A stretch of DNA of 64,000 bases from Zerene cesonia (Eukaryota > Arthropoda > Insecta > Lepidoptera > Pieridae). Shown piece by piece: positions 21,646 through 32,369 of the stretch. The notes under the pieces were generated by a model. That model worked only from the letters and a program-made list of their open reading frames with translations, did no database searches and was not told where the DNA came from. The stretch's first letter is position 1; every line of letters starts with the position of its first letter. A program made the position numbers and the translations under genes. Where the stretch lies: the NCBI RefSeq assembly GCF_012273895.1, contig NW_024045137.1, positions 930,001 to 994,000 of the forward strand, in the 5' to 3' direction.

Positions 21646-24600
21646 CTGTAAAAGGAAATATCAAAAATCATTTAAATAGAAAAACTGAAGTATAATAAAT
21701 GTTATAAACATTTGAGTCAATTCAAATAGTGTCTGTATGTTTAAAAACCTGTCCAAAGTACTGAAACAAAAATACAAATGCATTTTTTGTATTTCTATTA
21801 GTCTGAGTTAACCTCCGAAACAACTGACCGATTTTAGTACCAGAACCGATTTAAATGAAACCATTACTGGGCGCCAAATGGGTGTTTTCACCTCAAAACA
21901 TATCATCAACCCTCATCATCAAGAATCATCACCTAAAACATCATCAATGTGCCAATAATGAGCACTAGTATAATGATACCTTTTGCAGTGACACCAGCAC
22001 GCCGTCCCACACCATCACTTTTACAATCACTATCCTCTTGTATCTCAAGTGTCCGAAGAATTCAGTCAAGCGTCTATCACCACCGCGCTCTCATCACCTA
22101 AACCATCAATCACCAAACACCACTTTAACCATACATCTTCCAAACGTTCCTTTTACCACCACTAAACACTCATCACCACCCATCACCGCTCGCCGCTCAT
22201 CACCAACCTTTATCATCCGTGTCCATCGGCTCCGGCGTCTCCTGGTAGGCCGGGGCCAGCGGGGACACCACGACGCCGTCCCACACGGTGATCTCCGTGG
22301 AGATGTCCTTGCCGCCCTCGAATGCCTGCAGCCCGAGCACGTAGCGGTGCCCGCCGCGGGCCACCACGCGCAGCAGCCTGCGGGGGGACGCGTGACGCGT
22401 TACGTGACGTAAAGGTAACCACGTGACACGTTACGTGACGTAGAGGTAACCACGTGACACGTTACGTGACGTAGAGGTAACCACGTGACACGTTACGTGA
22501 CGTAGAGGTAACCACGTGACACGACACGTGGGACGTGAAATTTGTAAATTCACTGGTAGATCGTGTGAAGTGTGTTGGTAGCATGCGTGAAGTGTTATTA
22601 TTATATATTTATTTTTTTATTTTAACAAACAAAGATCCTGATAACGTTCTCATTAAGCTTCCGTAAGAGCATTTCGTGATTGACTTTATCGAAAGCTTTG
22701 CTAAAGTCAGTATAAATGACATCAACTTGAATGCGATTGTCAACATAACCTAGAATATTCTCAACAAATGAAATCAAATTTAATTTTTAGTTTTATAGCA
22801 TTGAAATGCTTTATAAATGAAAAATTTTGAAAGAATAGAAAAAATTTGACCCGGGATCACGGGTGGCCGTGAGGCTAGGCGTTGCTACGATTAGGCAAGA
22901 AACGCAGGTTCGAATCCTGCCTCGTGATCAAATTTTTTCTATTCTTTCAAAATTTCTCAAATGAAATCAATTTACCAGAGGTAGACCTATTGCATACAAA
23001 GCCGTGTTGACACCATGTGATAATTGATTTGAAGATTGAAATCGGTCTATAGTTTTTGTAATGTTTGATTTGAAGTTATCTTTATAGATTGGAACTATTT
23101 TTGCTTCTTTCCAGTAGTCGAGGAATACACCAGTTCTTAACGATTTTTATATATGATTAAAGATCATAACTAAGGGCGATAGCATGTCATAGCGTGTTCT
23201 GATATCACGTGTGAAGTGTGCTAGTTGACACGTGGGACATGGGATCGTGCGAGTGACGTGACATGGAGCTGGTTCAATTGGGCTTGTGTAGTTTACGTGT
23301 GGCATGGCATGGCGGTTGAGATGTGTGATTGCGCGTGTCAGCGTGTCGCGTGTAGCGTGTCACGTGTGTCAGCGTGTCACGTGTCAGCGTGTTGCGTATC
23401 AGCACGTCAACGTGTCAGCGTGTCGCGTGTCATCATGTCGCGTGTAGCGTGTCAGCATGTCATCGTATCGCGTGTCAGCATGTCAACGTATTTCGTGTCA
23501 GCGTGTCGCGTGTCAGTGTGTCAGCGTGTGGCGTGTCAGCGTGTGGCGTGTGGCGGCGTCGGCGTGCTCACGTCTGCGCGGTGGCGGCGGCGTGGTCCTG
23601 CGCGGGCAGGTCGAGCGCGGTGTGCGCGCGCGCGTGCGCCGCCTCGCACGGGTCGGGCAGCCCGGCGCAGCCCGGCAGGAACAGCCCGCCGGCGAGCAGC
23701 GCCAGCGCGCGTCTGCCGACCGCCGAATATATTTATGTATGTATGCATGCGTAGAGCGACACGATCGCAACTAATAACTATAAATTTGTTCGTTTACAGT
23801 TATTGGTTGTGATCAAATATCTTAATTCTAATAAGTATAATAGGCCATCCAAAGGTTGCCTGGCAGAGATCGCTTAAAAGCGATAAGGCCGCCAATTTAA
23901 TCTTTAAATGGCAAAAAGAAATTCTTTCCTTTCTTGTTTGCTTATTCTTCTTTGTTTGTTAATCTTCCTCATTTATGTGTTAAATAAAGTATATTGTATT
24001 GTTAATTCAAAATATTTCGAAATGTCTCAGAGAAGGCAGATTCTCATTATATTTTGCTGTGATATAGCTTGTCTGCGAGAACAACAAATGAGCTGTATAA
24101 ATATTTGCTACCGCCCGCGGATTCGTCTGTGGGTGAAACCGCAACATGTATAATAACATGTATAATAAACCGATTATAACACACTTAAAATCTCCAAAGA
24201 TGTTTGGATGTCATTTCTTTGCCACTATACACATATAACGAAAAACAATAAAAAGAAAACAAATTACAGTCACTCTAAGTTATCTGAACGTAACTCTAAG
24301 TGACACGAGTCGGACTCACACTTAAGTGATTTAAGTACCCCCCCACCCTTCAAGAAAAAGGTTTCTATNNNNNNNNNNCACACCCACCAAGTACTCACCT
24401 GAAAGCGACATTGATCGGCAGCACCTGCCGCTGGGGGTTGCTCATGATGCAGTGGTGCGCGAGCAGGTCTATCATCCAGGGGGTCAGCGGTTCGAGGCCC
24501 GAGTGACGGGCGCACATGTCGCGCAGTAGGCGGATCAGTACCTGGAGAGAGGGGGGAAAAGATTCTATATATGATTTCTTTTTATGTGATATCTGTAAAA

Positions 24601-27600
24601 CACATACATTTTTTTTATGTTATAGCGGGCAACTGAGCTGATGATTTGCCGAATGGTAAGCGATCACCACCGCCCATGAACAGAGCAGATGTAGTGCCTC
24701 TGCGAATGCGTTGTTCAGTACAATTTTTCAAAATCCTTACTTGGCGGATGCTTACTATGATGAATCTATATATCTCATGGATGCTAAATTTCAACCCCAA
24801 TTGGTTCATTAGTTTGAAGTGTGCGTTGATAATATTATTACTAGTTTTTGAGCATGGCTTCACACGCGTTACATTTGAAATAAAACCATCCTTCTTTCTC
24901 CTCTTCTACTTCTTCCCCTTGAATCGCTCTATCTAATTAAAAAAACTGCCAAATCTGTTGTCTAATTTTAAAGATATAAGCATAAAGACACACGGGAAGA
25001 CGGAAAGCGGCTTTGTTTTATACTATGTAAGGGAAGATTTCGTCTACCACATACGCCCGGTCGATAAGGTCCACCCCGCATACCTTAATCGACGAGTGGT
25101 GGGCGTTCTCCTCAAACCACCGGCTGTGTCTGATGGCCGCCAAGTGACTGCTGATCACCTTGTAGTCCAAATGCACCTGCGGAACGAAATAACATTAATC
25201 AATTAATAGATATTATTGTGAGATGATACGACAGATGCTGGCCTGTCTCTGCGGCCATAAGTTGGAAAACCAGCCCATATTAGAAAATAAAAAAAGCCAT
25301 TAAAACATCAATCTTACAATAAAATCATGTAGTTTCTGAATATTAAAAATCTTTTTAAAAAGAAGCCAGCTCCAACTACCTCAGGTGCAGGTGTCAAAAA
25401 AAATGAGAAACAACCATCCCATTCGACTTTCCTCAGCTACTACTGCGGTTATGACAAATAAAAAAAGATTCAAAATTGAGAAGAAAACCTCCGCCTCCAG
25501 CTACCTCCGCATCTAGAGCAGCTCTGTTACCGACTGTGATAAAAAAACTACTTTGAAACTCTACCATCCTCACTATGACAACTAAAAAGAAAAAATCCAC
25601 CAAATTTAACAAAAGGTTCACCAGCACCAGCTTCCACGGTACCTGATACAGCACCTCTCCTTTTCCACACTTTTTCACTCATCAAAACAAAAAAAAAAAG
25701 GAGAAACCCTCCAGCAGCTCACCTCCGGCTCCAGCTTCCTGAGGTTCTGGTGCAGCGTGGTGACGAGCACGCGCACGGCGCTGCTGGCCTGCGCGCCGCC
25801 GCCCGTGCTCACGGTGAAGCCGCGCTCATGGCACGCGCTGCCCGCGTTGCCGAGCCCCTCCGCGCGCATCAGCTTGTTCAGCTCCTCGCTCACCTGCGGG
25901 TTGAGGGTCATTATCATCATCATCAGCCCATATATGTTCCCACTGCTGGGACACAGGCCTCCTATGAGGGTTCAGGCCATAATCCACCACGCTGGCCAAG
26001 TGCGGGTGGCAGATGTCACATGTCGTCGAACTTTTTGATTCTCGGACATGCCGGTTTCCTCACGATGTTTTCCTTCACCGTTTTAAGTAAGTTTGTAAGT
26101 TTTCTTTTTTTTCTTTGATACGCCATCATCGAGGATCAATGGAGCTGGCGAGTCGCGTGATGGTAAGTGATCGCCACCGCCCGTGGACATTCGCAGAGGT
26201 AGTGCTTAAGGGGTAGTGTTTAAGGGGAATAAGATAAGGATTGGCTGGAAAGAAGGAATGGACTTGGAAGGGTGAGGTGAAGGGATGGAACCTCAGAAAA
26301 CGGCAAGGGTTTGTGAATTTGTCATATAGTATGCATCCATTTCTGTGTTTTAACGCGCCGTGACATACCGTCGAACGGAGCATTCCATATGACGAAGCTC
26401 AATTCAGAGTGAGAGCTAAAACGATGACATGCTATGAAATAAAGTTTTTCTCTTTTCATCAATTCTTATGGCTTTATTAGATAGAATGTGTTTTTAGAGC
26501 ATCAGAGTGCTAATCTGACCAAGGCTTTTTTAAACCAATTTATTATTCCAACTTTCCAGCTATCTATGTACCAAATTTAATTGCAATTGGTTCATTAGTT
26601 TTTGCGTGAAAGCGTACCATATACACATACACATACATCCATCCTCACAAAGTTTCGCATTTACTATATTAATAGTATTTAACATGACAATACCTTATTC
26701 GACAGTCCTTCAACAGCCTCTTTGGTGGGTAGCGTCTTCATGATGACTACTATATCGGCTACATTCTTGCCCGCCATCATCGTGCCTTTCTTGTATGAAC
26801 CAACTTGTCTCACCTCTTCCAATTGCTTAAAAAAAACAGACATAGCAAATAAATACATTCAAAATCTGTTATAATGACATCAAAGGGACTTCTCATATTT
26901 AGTCGTACAAAAACCGATTGTCGTAACAGCCGATGATGTTGTTATGTTGATAATTCAGCTGGGACCATAGATTTTGGTCATTTTAAACGATATGTTGTTA
27001 TAAATGATGTTGTTGTAAACAGTTTTGACTGTATTATAATACTTCAAGAAGTTTTTCAGTTCTAATAAAATTTTATATTTATACAGAAACAAGCTTCTCA
27101 GTTTTTATAGTAATGAAATGGATTTAAAAAAAAATTCAAGTAATTAGGTTTTTATATGTTACACCAATTACCTATTCCACTCACTACATATATGTAATTA
27201 TTAGACATATCTCATTGAAATGCTTTATAAAGGCAATACTACATTTAGGCAATAATAAAGCATGTTCAAATACCTCAACATCAATCTTTTTCTATCTTAA
27301 AAAAATTCTCACTTCAAATACATAGAGTTCACATATATAAAATGAAATGCACAAATGTGGAGGTAGGAAGGTGAAATTCCTCAATCGAAAAAGCTTTGAC
27401 CAGTCTACTCAATTAGCCGGCCTGTTGGCCCCAATTGGATGACGTTTGATGCCTCTGTAGTGAGCAAAATGCGCATGCTTATATTACACATATGCGCAAT
27501 TCAGAAATGTGTAGCAGCATAAACCTGGTTGTAAAATACTTACACAAGCAGCAAAGTCCCCAGGCGCGACCACTATATTGTCCAATACTGTCTGCAACTT

Positions 27601-28170
27601 GGTCACAAGGCTGAGTACAGCTGCCTGCTCGGCTGGCGTGGGGCAGAGCTCCGCATGCCTCTTCAATAATGCCTGAAATTATTGTATAATTATCATTGAC
27701 TAGCTTTTCGCTCCTGCTTTGCCTGTGGTATGTATAGCCTGAACAAAGATTTTGTGAATTCGATCCAGTGTTTTTTGTGTGAAAACATTACAAATATACA
27801 AAAGTTTTCTCATTATAAAATTTGTGTTATCAAATAGTACTTCAACTAACAAAATGATAAAAACAAATGGAAACAATATATTAATTGGTATATATTCAAT
27901 GGATCAAAGTTGTCATGTAATCCTGTCTATACCAGAGCGGTCAATGCATATTCTGTTTATAATAATAAAACAAACACAATAATATGAGATAAATTATACC
28001 TGCGTCAAAGCAGTGTCGTCAGGAGCGGGTTTGCATCGTGGAAATGCCGGTTCTGCAAGAATCAGGTCAAATGGAGGCCGGAGCATCATAACCCTCGGTC
28101 TGCTGAAGGGCGGACGCCCCATTCCACCCCTACCAGGCATTCCGCGGCCTCTGCCAGATCCTCTTACCAT
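21614..28170 (-). CDS. ILF2: ILF2/NF45 homolog (DZF-domain RNA-binding cofactor), complete
   Basis: Coding exons, in transcript order: 28170-28000, 27672-27544, 26825-26694, 25893-25723, 25176-25084, 24541-24399, 23712-23572, 22377-22208, 21645-21614. They total 1182 nt, 393 aa; human ILF2 is about 390. All junctions are GT-AG and in frame. The N-terminus is Arg/Gly-rich (MVRGSGRGRGMPGRGG), as in NF45. The DZF (nucleotidyltransferase-fold) domain follows, with QVGSYKKGTMMAGKNVADIV, LRKLEPE, RWFEENA, GLEPLTPWMIDLLAHH and ITVWDGVVVSP. NF45 pairs with ILF3-type proteins in the nucleus in transcription and RNA processing (family knowledge). It is divergent from GOLT1. The introns carry LINE, SINE and minisatellite sequence and a 10-N gap. 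If the donor at 22207 is not used, the frame ends at 22200 after Gly-Trp. Confidence 0.95.
21646..22207 (-). other. ILF2: ILF2 last intron
   Basis: 562 bp, CA-rich in its right part (many atcatcacc-type runs). No exon or recognised repeat is seen. Confidence 0.5.
22381..22520. repeat. 31-bp minisatellite with CACGTG sites
   Basis: A unit starting gttacgtgacgtagaggtaa is repeated about four times immediately upstream of the ILF2 exon 22377-22208. Each unit carries ccacgtgac, so the array presents several CACGTG-type sites. Confidence 0.85.
22621..23180 (-). pseudogene. Non-LTR retrotransposon reverse-transcriptase remnant, split by a SINE
   Basis: The minus strand reads QHGFVCNRSTSGKLIS (right part) and then FVENILGYVDNRIQVDV and YTDFSKAFDKVNHEMLLRKL (left part), the conserved RT core of jockey/CR1-type LINEs. 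There are deletions and stops, and the copy is 5' and 3' truncated. A SINE-C foldback sits at 22783-22957. It is a dead fragment in ILF2 intron 7. Confidence 0.8.
22783..22957. mobile_element. SINE family C foldback with target-site duplication
   Basis: It is flanked by near-identical copies of caaatgaaatcaa-ttta (22765-22782 and 22958-22974), which rejoin the RT reading sequence when one is removed. The left half is the family tail in minus orientation. The right half is a tRNA-like head (gatcacgggtggccg to cctcgtgatc, 7-bp closing stem) in plus orientation, so the element is internally inverted. Confidence 0.75.
23330..23560. repeat. Irregular cgtgtcagcgtgtc minisatellite
   Basis: About 230 bp of 10-11 bp units around gcgtgtcagcgtgtcgcgtg abut the ILF2 exon 23712-23572 on its donor side. 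It explains the long Val/Ser/Cys ORFs predicted here, which are not genes. Confidence 0.8.
23843..24010 (+). mobile_element. LINE 3' end (ggttgcctggcagag family)
   Basis: It contains aggttgcctggcagagatcg, agcgataaggccgccaattt and a T-rich end with taaataaagtatattgtatt. Minus-orientation copies are at 50895-51015 and 61035-61170. It lies in ILF2 intron 6. Confidence 0.6.
24369..24378. other. Assembly gap (10 N)
   Basis: Ten N in ILF2 intron 6, 20 bp past the donor of exon 24541-24399. It does not affect coding. Confidence 0.95.
24622..24715 (-). mobile_element. SINE-D 3' tail, minus
   Basis: It contains the complement of the gcgaatgtt, gcggtggtgatcgcttacc and cagttgcccgctataac segments. It is a truncated copy in ILF2 intron 5. 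The remaining intron sequence up to 25083 is plain, with a weak Helitron-like fragment near 24770. Confidence 0.6.
25177..25722 (-). other. ILF2: ILF2 intron 4, no recognised element
   Basis: 546 bp of AT-rich sequence with several A-rich and CCA-rich patches. No ORF or repeat family is recognised. Confidence 0.4.
25916..26093 (-). mobile_element. SINE family A, minus, truncated
   Basis: It runs from the (GAT)n tail at 25916 to acgatgttttccttcaccg; the tRNA head is missing. It lies in ILF2 intron 3, next to a minus SINE-D fragment (26130-26290) and a minus Helitron fragment (26545-26690) that ends within 5 bp of exon 26694. Confidence 0.65.
26826..27543 (-). other. ILF2: ILF2 intron 2
   Basis: AT-rich; it contains a short SINE-C core (ctcattgaaatgctttataa) near 27212 and nothing else recognised. 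Intron 1 (27673-27999) carries a Helitron-like minus fragment from 27699. Confidence 0.4.
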
Positions 28171-28767
28171 TTCATAAAACTTTATCGGATAATTTTGTTA
28201 AAACCACTTTCACTAAATTCGAAATATTATTTTTCACGATGTTAGACAGTTCTAGAATATATTTTAATTCCTACAGTAATAAATTTTTGTTTTTTTATGG
28301 ATGCGTGTATAAAATTACAAATATACGAAATGTTAAACATAAATTCGCGAACAAACCGACGCCATCCAAAACATTTACATTTAAGGTTATGCACAGATTA
28401 ATAATAAAATGTCAAGTACTTTTCATTTTCTGAAGATAAATTATATATTTAGCAAAGCGGCATTAACTTTATAAGATAAACTTTAAAATCTGTAGAAAAG
28501 ATAAGCTTGTGATTTCGATGGATTTGTTTTGAAGACCATTGATGTCAATTTATTTGAAACATAATTTCAATGCTTTTGATTTTCAGCTTCTTTCATTATC
28601 CGATTACAGCTTGTTTGACATTTCATTTTTGACATTTAAAAATTCGATAACAAAATGACGTGGAGTATCAGGTTAGAAGTTTGTTTTACCTCGTATTTAC
28701 AAATATTTTAAGAGAAATAAATAGTAAATGCATATAATATAACAGCCAGCATAATAAGCTAACCAAA
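28171..28767. promoter_or_regulatory. Divergent ILF2/GOLT1 promoter region
   Basis: The two start codons are 597 bp apart and face away from each other. The interval has no transposon, no long ORF and no obvious TATA pair. The ILF2 5' UTR ends with a three-codon upstream ORF (ATG at 28175-28173, TAA at 28166-28164) overlapping the ILF2 start. Shared regulation is an inference from spacing only. Confidence 0.6.
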
Positions 28768-31700
28768 ATGATTGAGATATCCGACACCCAGAGTGAGTAT
28801 ACTAATGTTTTTACAATGCTACGATATCTTGCTACATTTACACAATTTTTACGTTTTAATCGGTAATTTATCAATGATTAAGTGTTATAACGTCTCTTTG
28901 ACATGTAATTTAAAACCTAATTGCTATTCTCTATACTTTACGGACTTTGTCCTTATTTATTTCTAAAATTTGCATTTATTAGATTTTACTATTATGCACT
29001 GCTTCTATTTATTAAATGAGTAACGAAAACTAAACATAATTATTATCATTTACATAATCCTGTGTCCATTAACTGATTTTGAACAGTATTGTTTGGCAGT
29101 TGCACTAAGACAAAGATTAATATTTTTATTAAATAAACATATAAAACTTGTTTTTAAATTTAATAGAACACAAGTCGTAGAAAATCAAATATTGTGCAAT
29201 ACAAAAGAAAAGACTAAATGTATGACATTAAAATAAACTTGAATATTAAAACACACCTGGTTATACACACTTAATATTGCATCTTTATTAGGAATTGGTT
29301 AATAACAACAAAATGATATTTGACATCTTTGCCTTATTAGATATTCAAAGCCTTTGAATGCTTAATCATTATATGTTATCATGTTTCTAAACTGACATGC
29401 AAAGAGATTATTGCCAACAGAATAGCAAAAAGAGGAGGTATTTAAAGGCCTAATGTTAACCAATTCCATCCGCACCATCTGGATGGTTGGCGGTCCACCA
29501 CCATACATTTCACCCGCAACTTCTTTCCACATATGGTGAAGCTTGGGAATGATTTACCAGTTAAGGTGTTCCCGAACAATTATGACATTGGGGCCTTCAA
29601 GAAAAGAGCTTATATGTCCCTGAAAGGCCGGCAAAGCACTTGCAACACCTCTAGTGTTGCAAGTGTTTATGGGCAGAGGTGACCACTTAACATCAGGTGG
29701 CCCACCTGCTCCTTTGCTTGCTCTGCCATAAAAATAAAATGTATAGATGTGACATGTTATGCCGATGTTTAGTTCCTCCACATGTTTGTTTCTTCATAAT
29801 GGTATTCGTTCTGTAGTGTTGAATTAATATTATTCTCCATTTCAGAGATCGGTGTTGGGCTCGCTGGATTCGGAATGACGTTCCTTTTCCTCGGTGTATT
29901 ATTATTGTTTGATAAAGGCCTACTGGCCATTGGTAATGTGAGTATATCATTATTTTTTCGACATATTTCTTTGATGTATCACACTAGTATTATAAATGTG
30001 AAAGTTTGTTTGTTTGGATGTTTGTCCGTCAATCACTTTGAAAGTATGGAATGAATTTTGTTGAAATTAAGTGTACAGATAAGGTATGACTTGGGTGATA
30101 GGATACTTTTTATCCCGATTAAATGCTCCCTCGGGATAAAATGGGAATCTTGATATACGGACGGAGCTGGGACGAGCATCTGTTATCATATAGCTTTAAT
30201 TCTTTACCCTTGAATATGTATACAATTTCTGAGTGCTGTAGGCTATACATATATATACCACGGCTGTAGCTTGGGTGTACCATTATTGTTTTTCACGCCA
30301 AGTTCCTGTGAAGGTGTGAGCTGGAAGAATTCATGGCGAAGCGTGCTCAATTCTCACACTAAACCAGCTATTGATCAGCTGGGAAGTGCTTGGGGACATC
30401 ACCCATTCACACTACACTTGACGATAAGTTAAGATGTAGCTTAAGATGGAGCGAGCTTCTCTAGAAGGTTCTTGTACACTATAAGCTTGATGACTCCAAT
30501 ATTGTATGTGTCGGAAAACAAGGAAAAAGGAACCTATCATCTATATTTAACCGTGATAGGCTGTTAAACTACTCAACCGATTTTAATCAAATCTGCACAC
30601 TATGTGCAGTTTAATCCGACTGAATAGAGAGGATACTTTTTATTATTCCATGAAGGCAAATGATTATCCGGACGGAGCCAGGGCGTAGTTTATGTATAGA
30701 TTGTTTTCAGATTCTATTCATAAGTGGACTGGCATGTGTGATCGGGCTGCAAAGGACCTTCTTCTTTTTCTTTCAAAGGCACAAAATAAAAGCATCGGTC
30801 GCTTTTTTTGGGGGGATTATTGTTGTGCTCCTCGGTTGGCCCATGTTTGGTATGATAGCTGAGATCTATGGGTTTCTATTATTATTCAGGTAAGTAACTG
30901 TGTGTTGTTCATAATATGACATTTGTTTATTTATGCAGATGAAAAAGTCATCTTCTTATTTGGTGACCTCTATTGCTTTCTTTCTTTTGTTTATGTGTGT
31001 GTATATTACCATAATAAACGTGTCTTCTTTCTCTCTAGAAGCATTTTTAAATCGTCAAAACATAGTTCTACCACTTACCACCGATTTAGAGAGAAGTCGT
31101 TTTAAATTTTAAGATTTTTAAGGGTACCTTTTAACCAAAAACACATTTATTTATTATTATTTATTCACATGCCTTAAGAGCATATGTCAGTTGCAGGTTT
31201 TTAATAAGTTATTTAAATTGAACCAACGGTTTTTGTATGAAAACATTTTTGATACTAACTAATATTACTATATAACTGTTGGAATAATATATATGTTTGA
31301 GACGCGGAGACGGTACGGATCGCTTGTTCTTTATTGAAACACAGTTAAATGTTTCAAAATTTATATAGAGTGTATAATCATCACTACATAGTATAAAACA
31401 AAGTTGCGCTTTCTCTGTCCCTATGTGTGCTTAAATCTTTAAAACTAGGCTACTGATTTTGATGGTTTTTTTTAATGGAGAGAGTGATTGATGAGGCAGG
31501 TTTATATGTTAGTAATAACATCTATTAACTAGAAGATTTATAAAGCATTTCAATGCTATAGAACTAAAAATTAAATCTATTAAACTACTCAGAATTCAAC
31601 GCGTGCGAAGCCGTGGGCAAAAGCTAGTTAATCATATGCAATAATGGTCTAAGCTAATATTTTAAAAGAGGAAATGAGGTGGATGTTGATGTTTTTTTGT

Positions 31701-32262
31701 TTCAGGGGTTTCTTGCCAGCGGCCATTAATTTCCTGAGAATGGTGCCAGTATTAGGGTCTCTTCTTAACCTACCTATAATAAGAGGGGTAATGTATTTTT
31801 TTATTTGTATGTATCATATGGAAGATTTATTAAAAAAAGCTAAAAACTTAATCTGTTCTAATATTCCGGATGAGGAAGTATGTTTGAAAGCGCTTTTGAT
31901 GCAATGTACGTTTGAGAAAGTTGGGGACGAAAATCTATATGTGAATGATTTTTACATAAGATTTTTTTGCTGAAACTAGCATTTTTTTTAAATTTATTAG
32001 AATTGCTATTATTTAAAACATTTTATCATAAAACAGCAATAATTATAGTTGAGATTAAACTAGTATTTCAATTAATGTCATAATTATTCATCATATAAAA
32101 AGAGAATTTTAATATAAAGTTATTATTAACATTCCACAATAAATTATAATTTTTAAAAACATTGTTTTTACTTGCTGTTGAAGTTTGCCAGTAACACAGT
32201 ATGTTTTTTTTTTTCAGATCGTTGACAGGATAGCTGGTGACACTGGCCGAAATATGGTATGA
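28768..32262 (+). CDS. GOLT1: GOLT1/Got1 vesicle-transport protein, complete
   Basis: Exons 28768-28792, 29846-29937, 30711-30889, 31706-31787, 32218-32262; 423 nt, 140 aa (human GOLT1B is 138). All introns are GT-AG and phases agree (1, 0, 2, 0). The protein starts MIEISDTQKIGVGLAGFG and has the four hydrophobic segments of the Got1/SFT2 fold: FLFLGVLLLF, ILFISGLACVIGL, the VVLLGWPMFGMIAEIYG stretch and the FLRMVPVLGSLLNLP region. It ends RNMV, like GOLT1B. The start context aaccaaaATG is good. Got1 acts in ER-to-Golgi and Golgi membrane traffic as a small tetraspanning membrane protein (family knowledge). The introns hold a LINE tail (29460-29735) and Helitron fragments. Confidence 0.96.
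28793..29845 (+). other. GOLT1: GOLT1 intron 1
   Basis: AT-rich sequence without coding potential up to about 29450, then the LINE 3' end listed separately. The acceptor tract ctccatttcag precedes exon 2. Confidence 0.6.
29460..29735 (+). pseudogene. CR1/jockey-type LINE 3' end
   Basis: The plus strand reads RNFFPHMVKLGNDLPVKVF and NNYDIGAFKKRAYMSLKGRQ, the typical C-terminal tail of such LINE polymerases, then a 3' UTR ending gctctgccataaaa. Its last 80 bp resemble the tail of SINE family D. It is a 5'-truncated dead copy. Confidence 0.75.
29984..30180 (+). mobile_element. Helitron-like fragment in GOLT1 intron 2
   Basis: It starts cactagtattataaatgtg and contains tttgtccgtcaatcac and actttttatcccgatt. 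A LINE-tail fragment (aagatggagcgagcttctct) follows at about 30420-30530, and another Helitron-like piece is at about 30545-30690, ending 20 bp before exon 3. Confidence 0.55.
31378..31630 (+). mobile_element. ctacatagtataaa-family repeat with SINE-C insert
   Basis: It opens atcactacatagtataaaac and ends with gcgaagccgtgggcaaaagc followed by a CTAG. A short SINE-C tail (tttcaatgctatagaactaa) lies inside. It is in GOLT1 intron 3. Confidence 0.5.
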
Positions 32263-32363
32263 TAATGTTGCCATACCAAAAGACTATTAGTGTATATTTT
32301 ATCTGTGAAAGTGGATGCGTGTTAAATATATTTTTAATTGTGTACAAGTTTTTTTAATTTGAA

Positions 32364-32369
32364 AATAAA
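32364..32369 (+). promoter_or_regulatory. GOLT1: GOLT1 poly(A) signal
   Basis: AATAAA about 100 nt after the stop codon, followed by a T/G-rich stretch. The 3' UTR is therefore short. Confidence 0.75.

Noticed and set aside
22857..22931. tRNA gene with a 7-bp acceptor stem and a good T arm
   Set aside because: The same head recurs at 48220, 54187 and 62640 attached to the same body, and its anticodon loop is irregular; it is a SINE head.
22381..23560. CRISPR-like repeats
   Set aside because: The units are contiguous tandem repeats without unique spacers, in an animal intron.
23225..23812. 195-codon ORF rich in Val, Ser and Cys
   Set aside because: It is read from the minisatellite and the antisense strand of an ILF2 exon.
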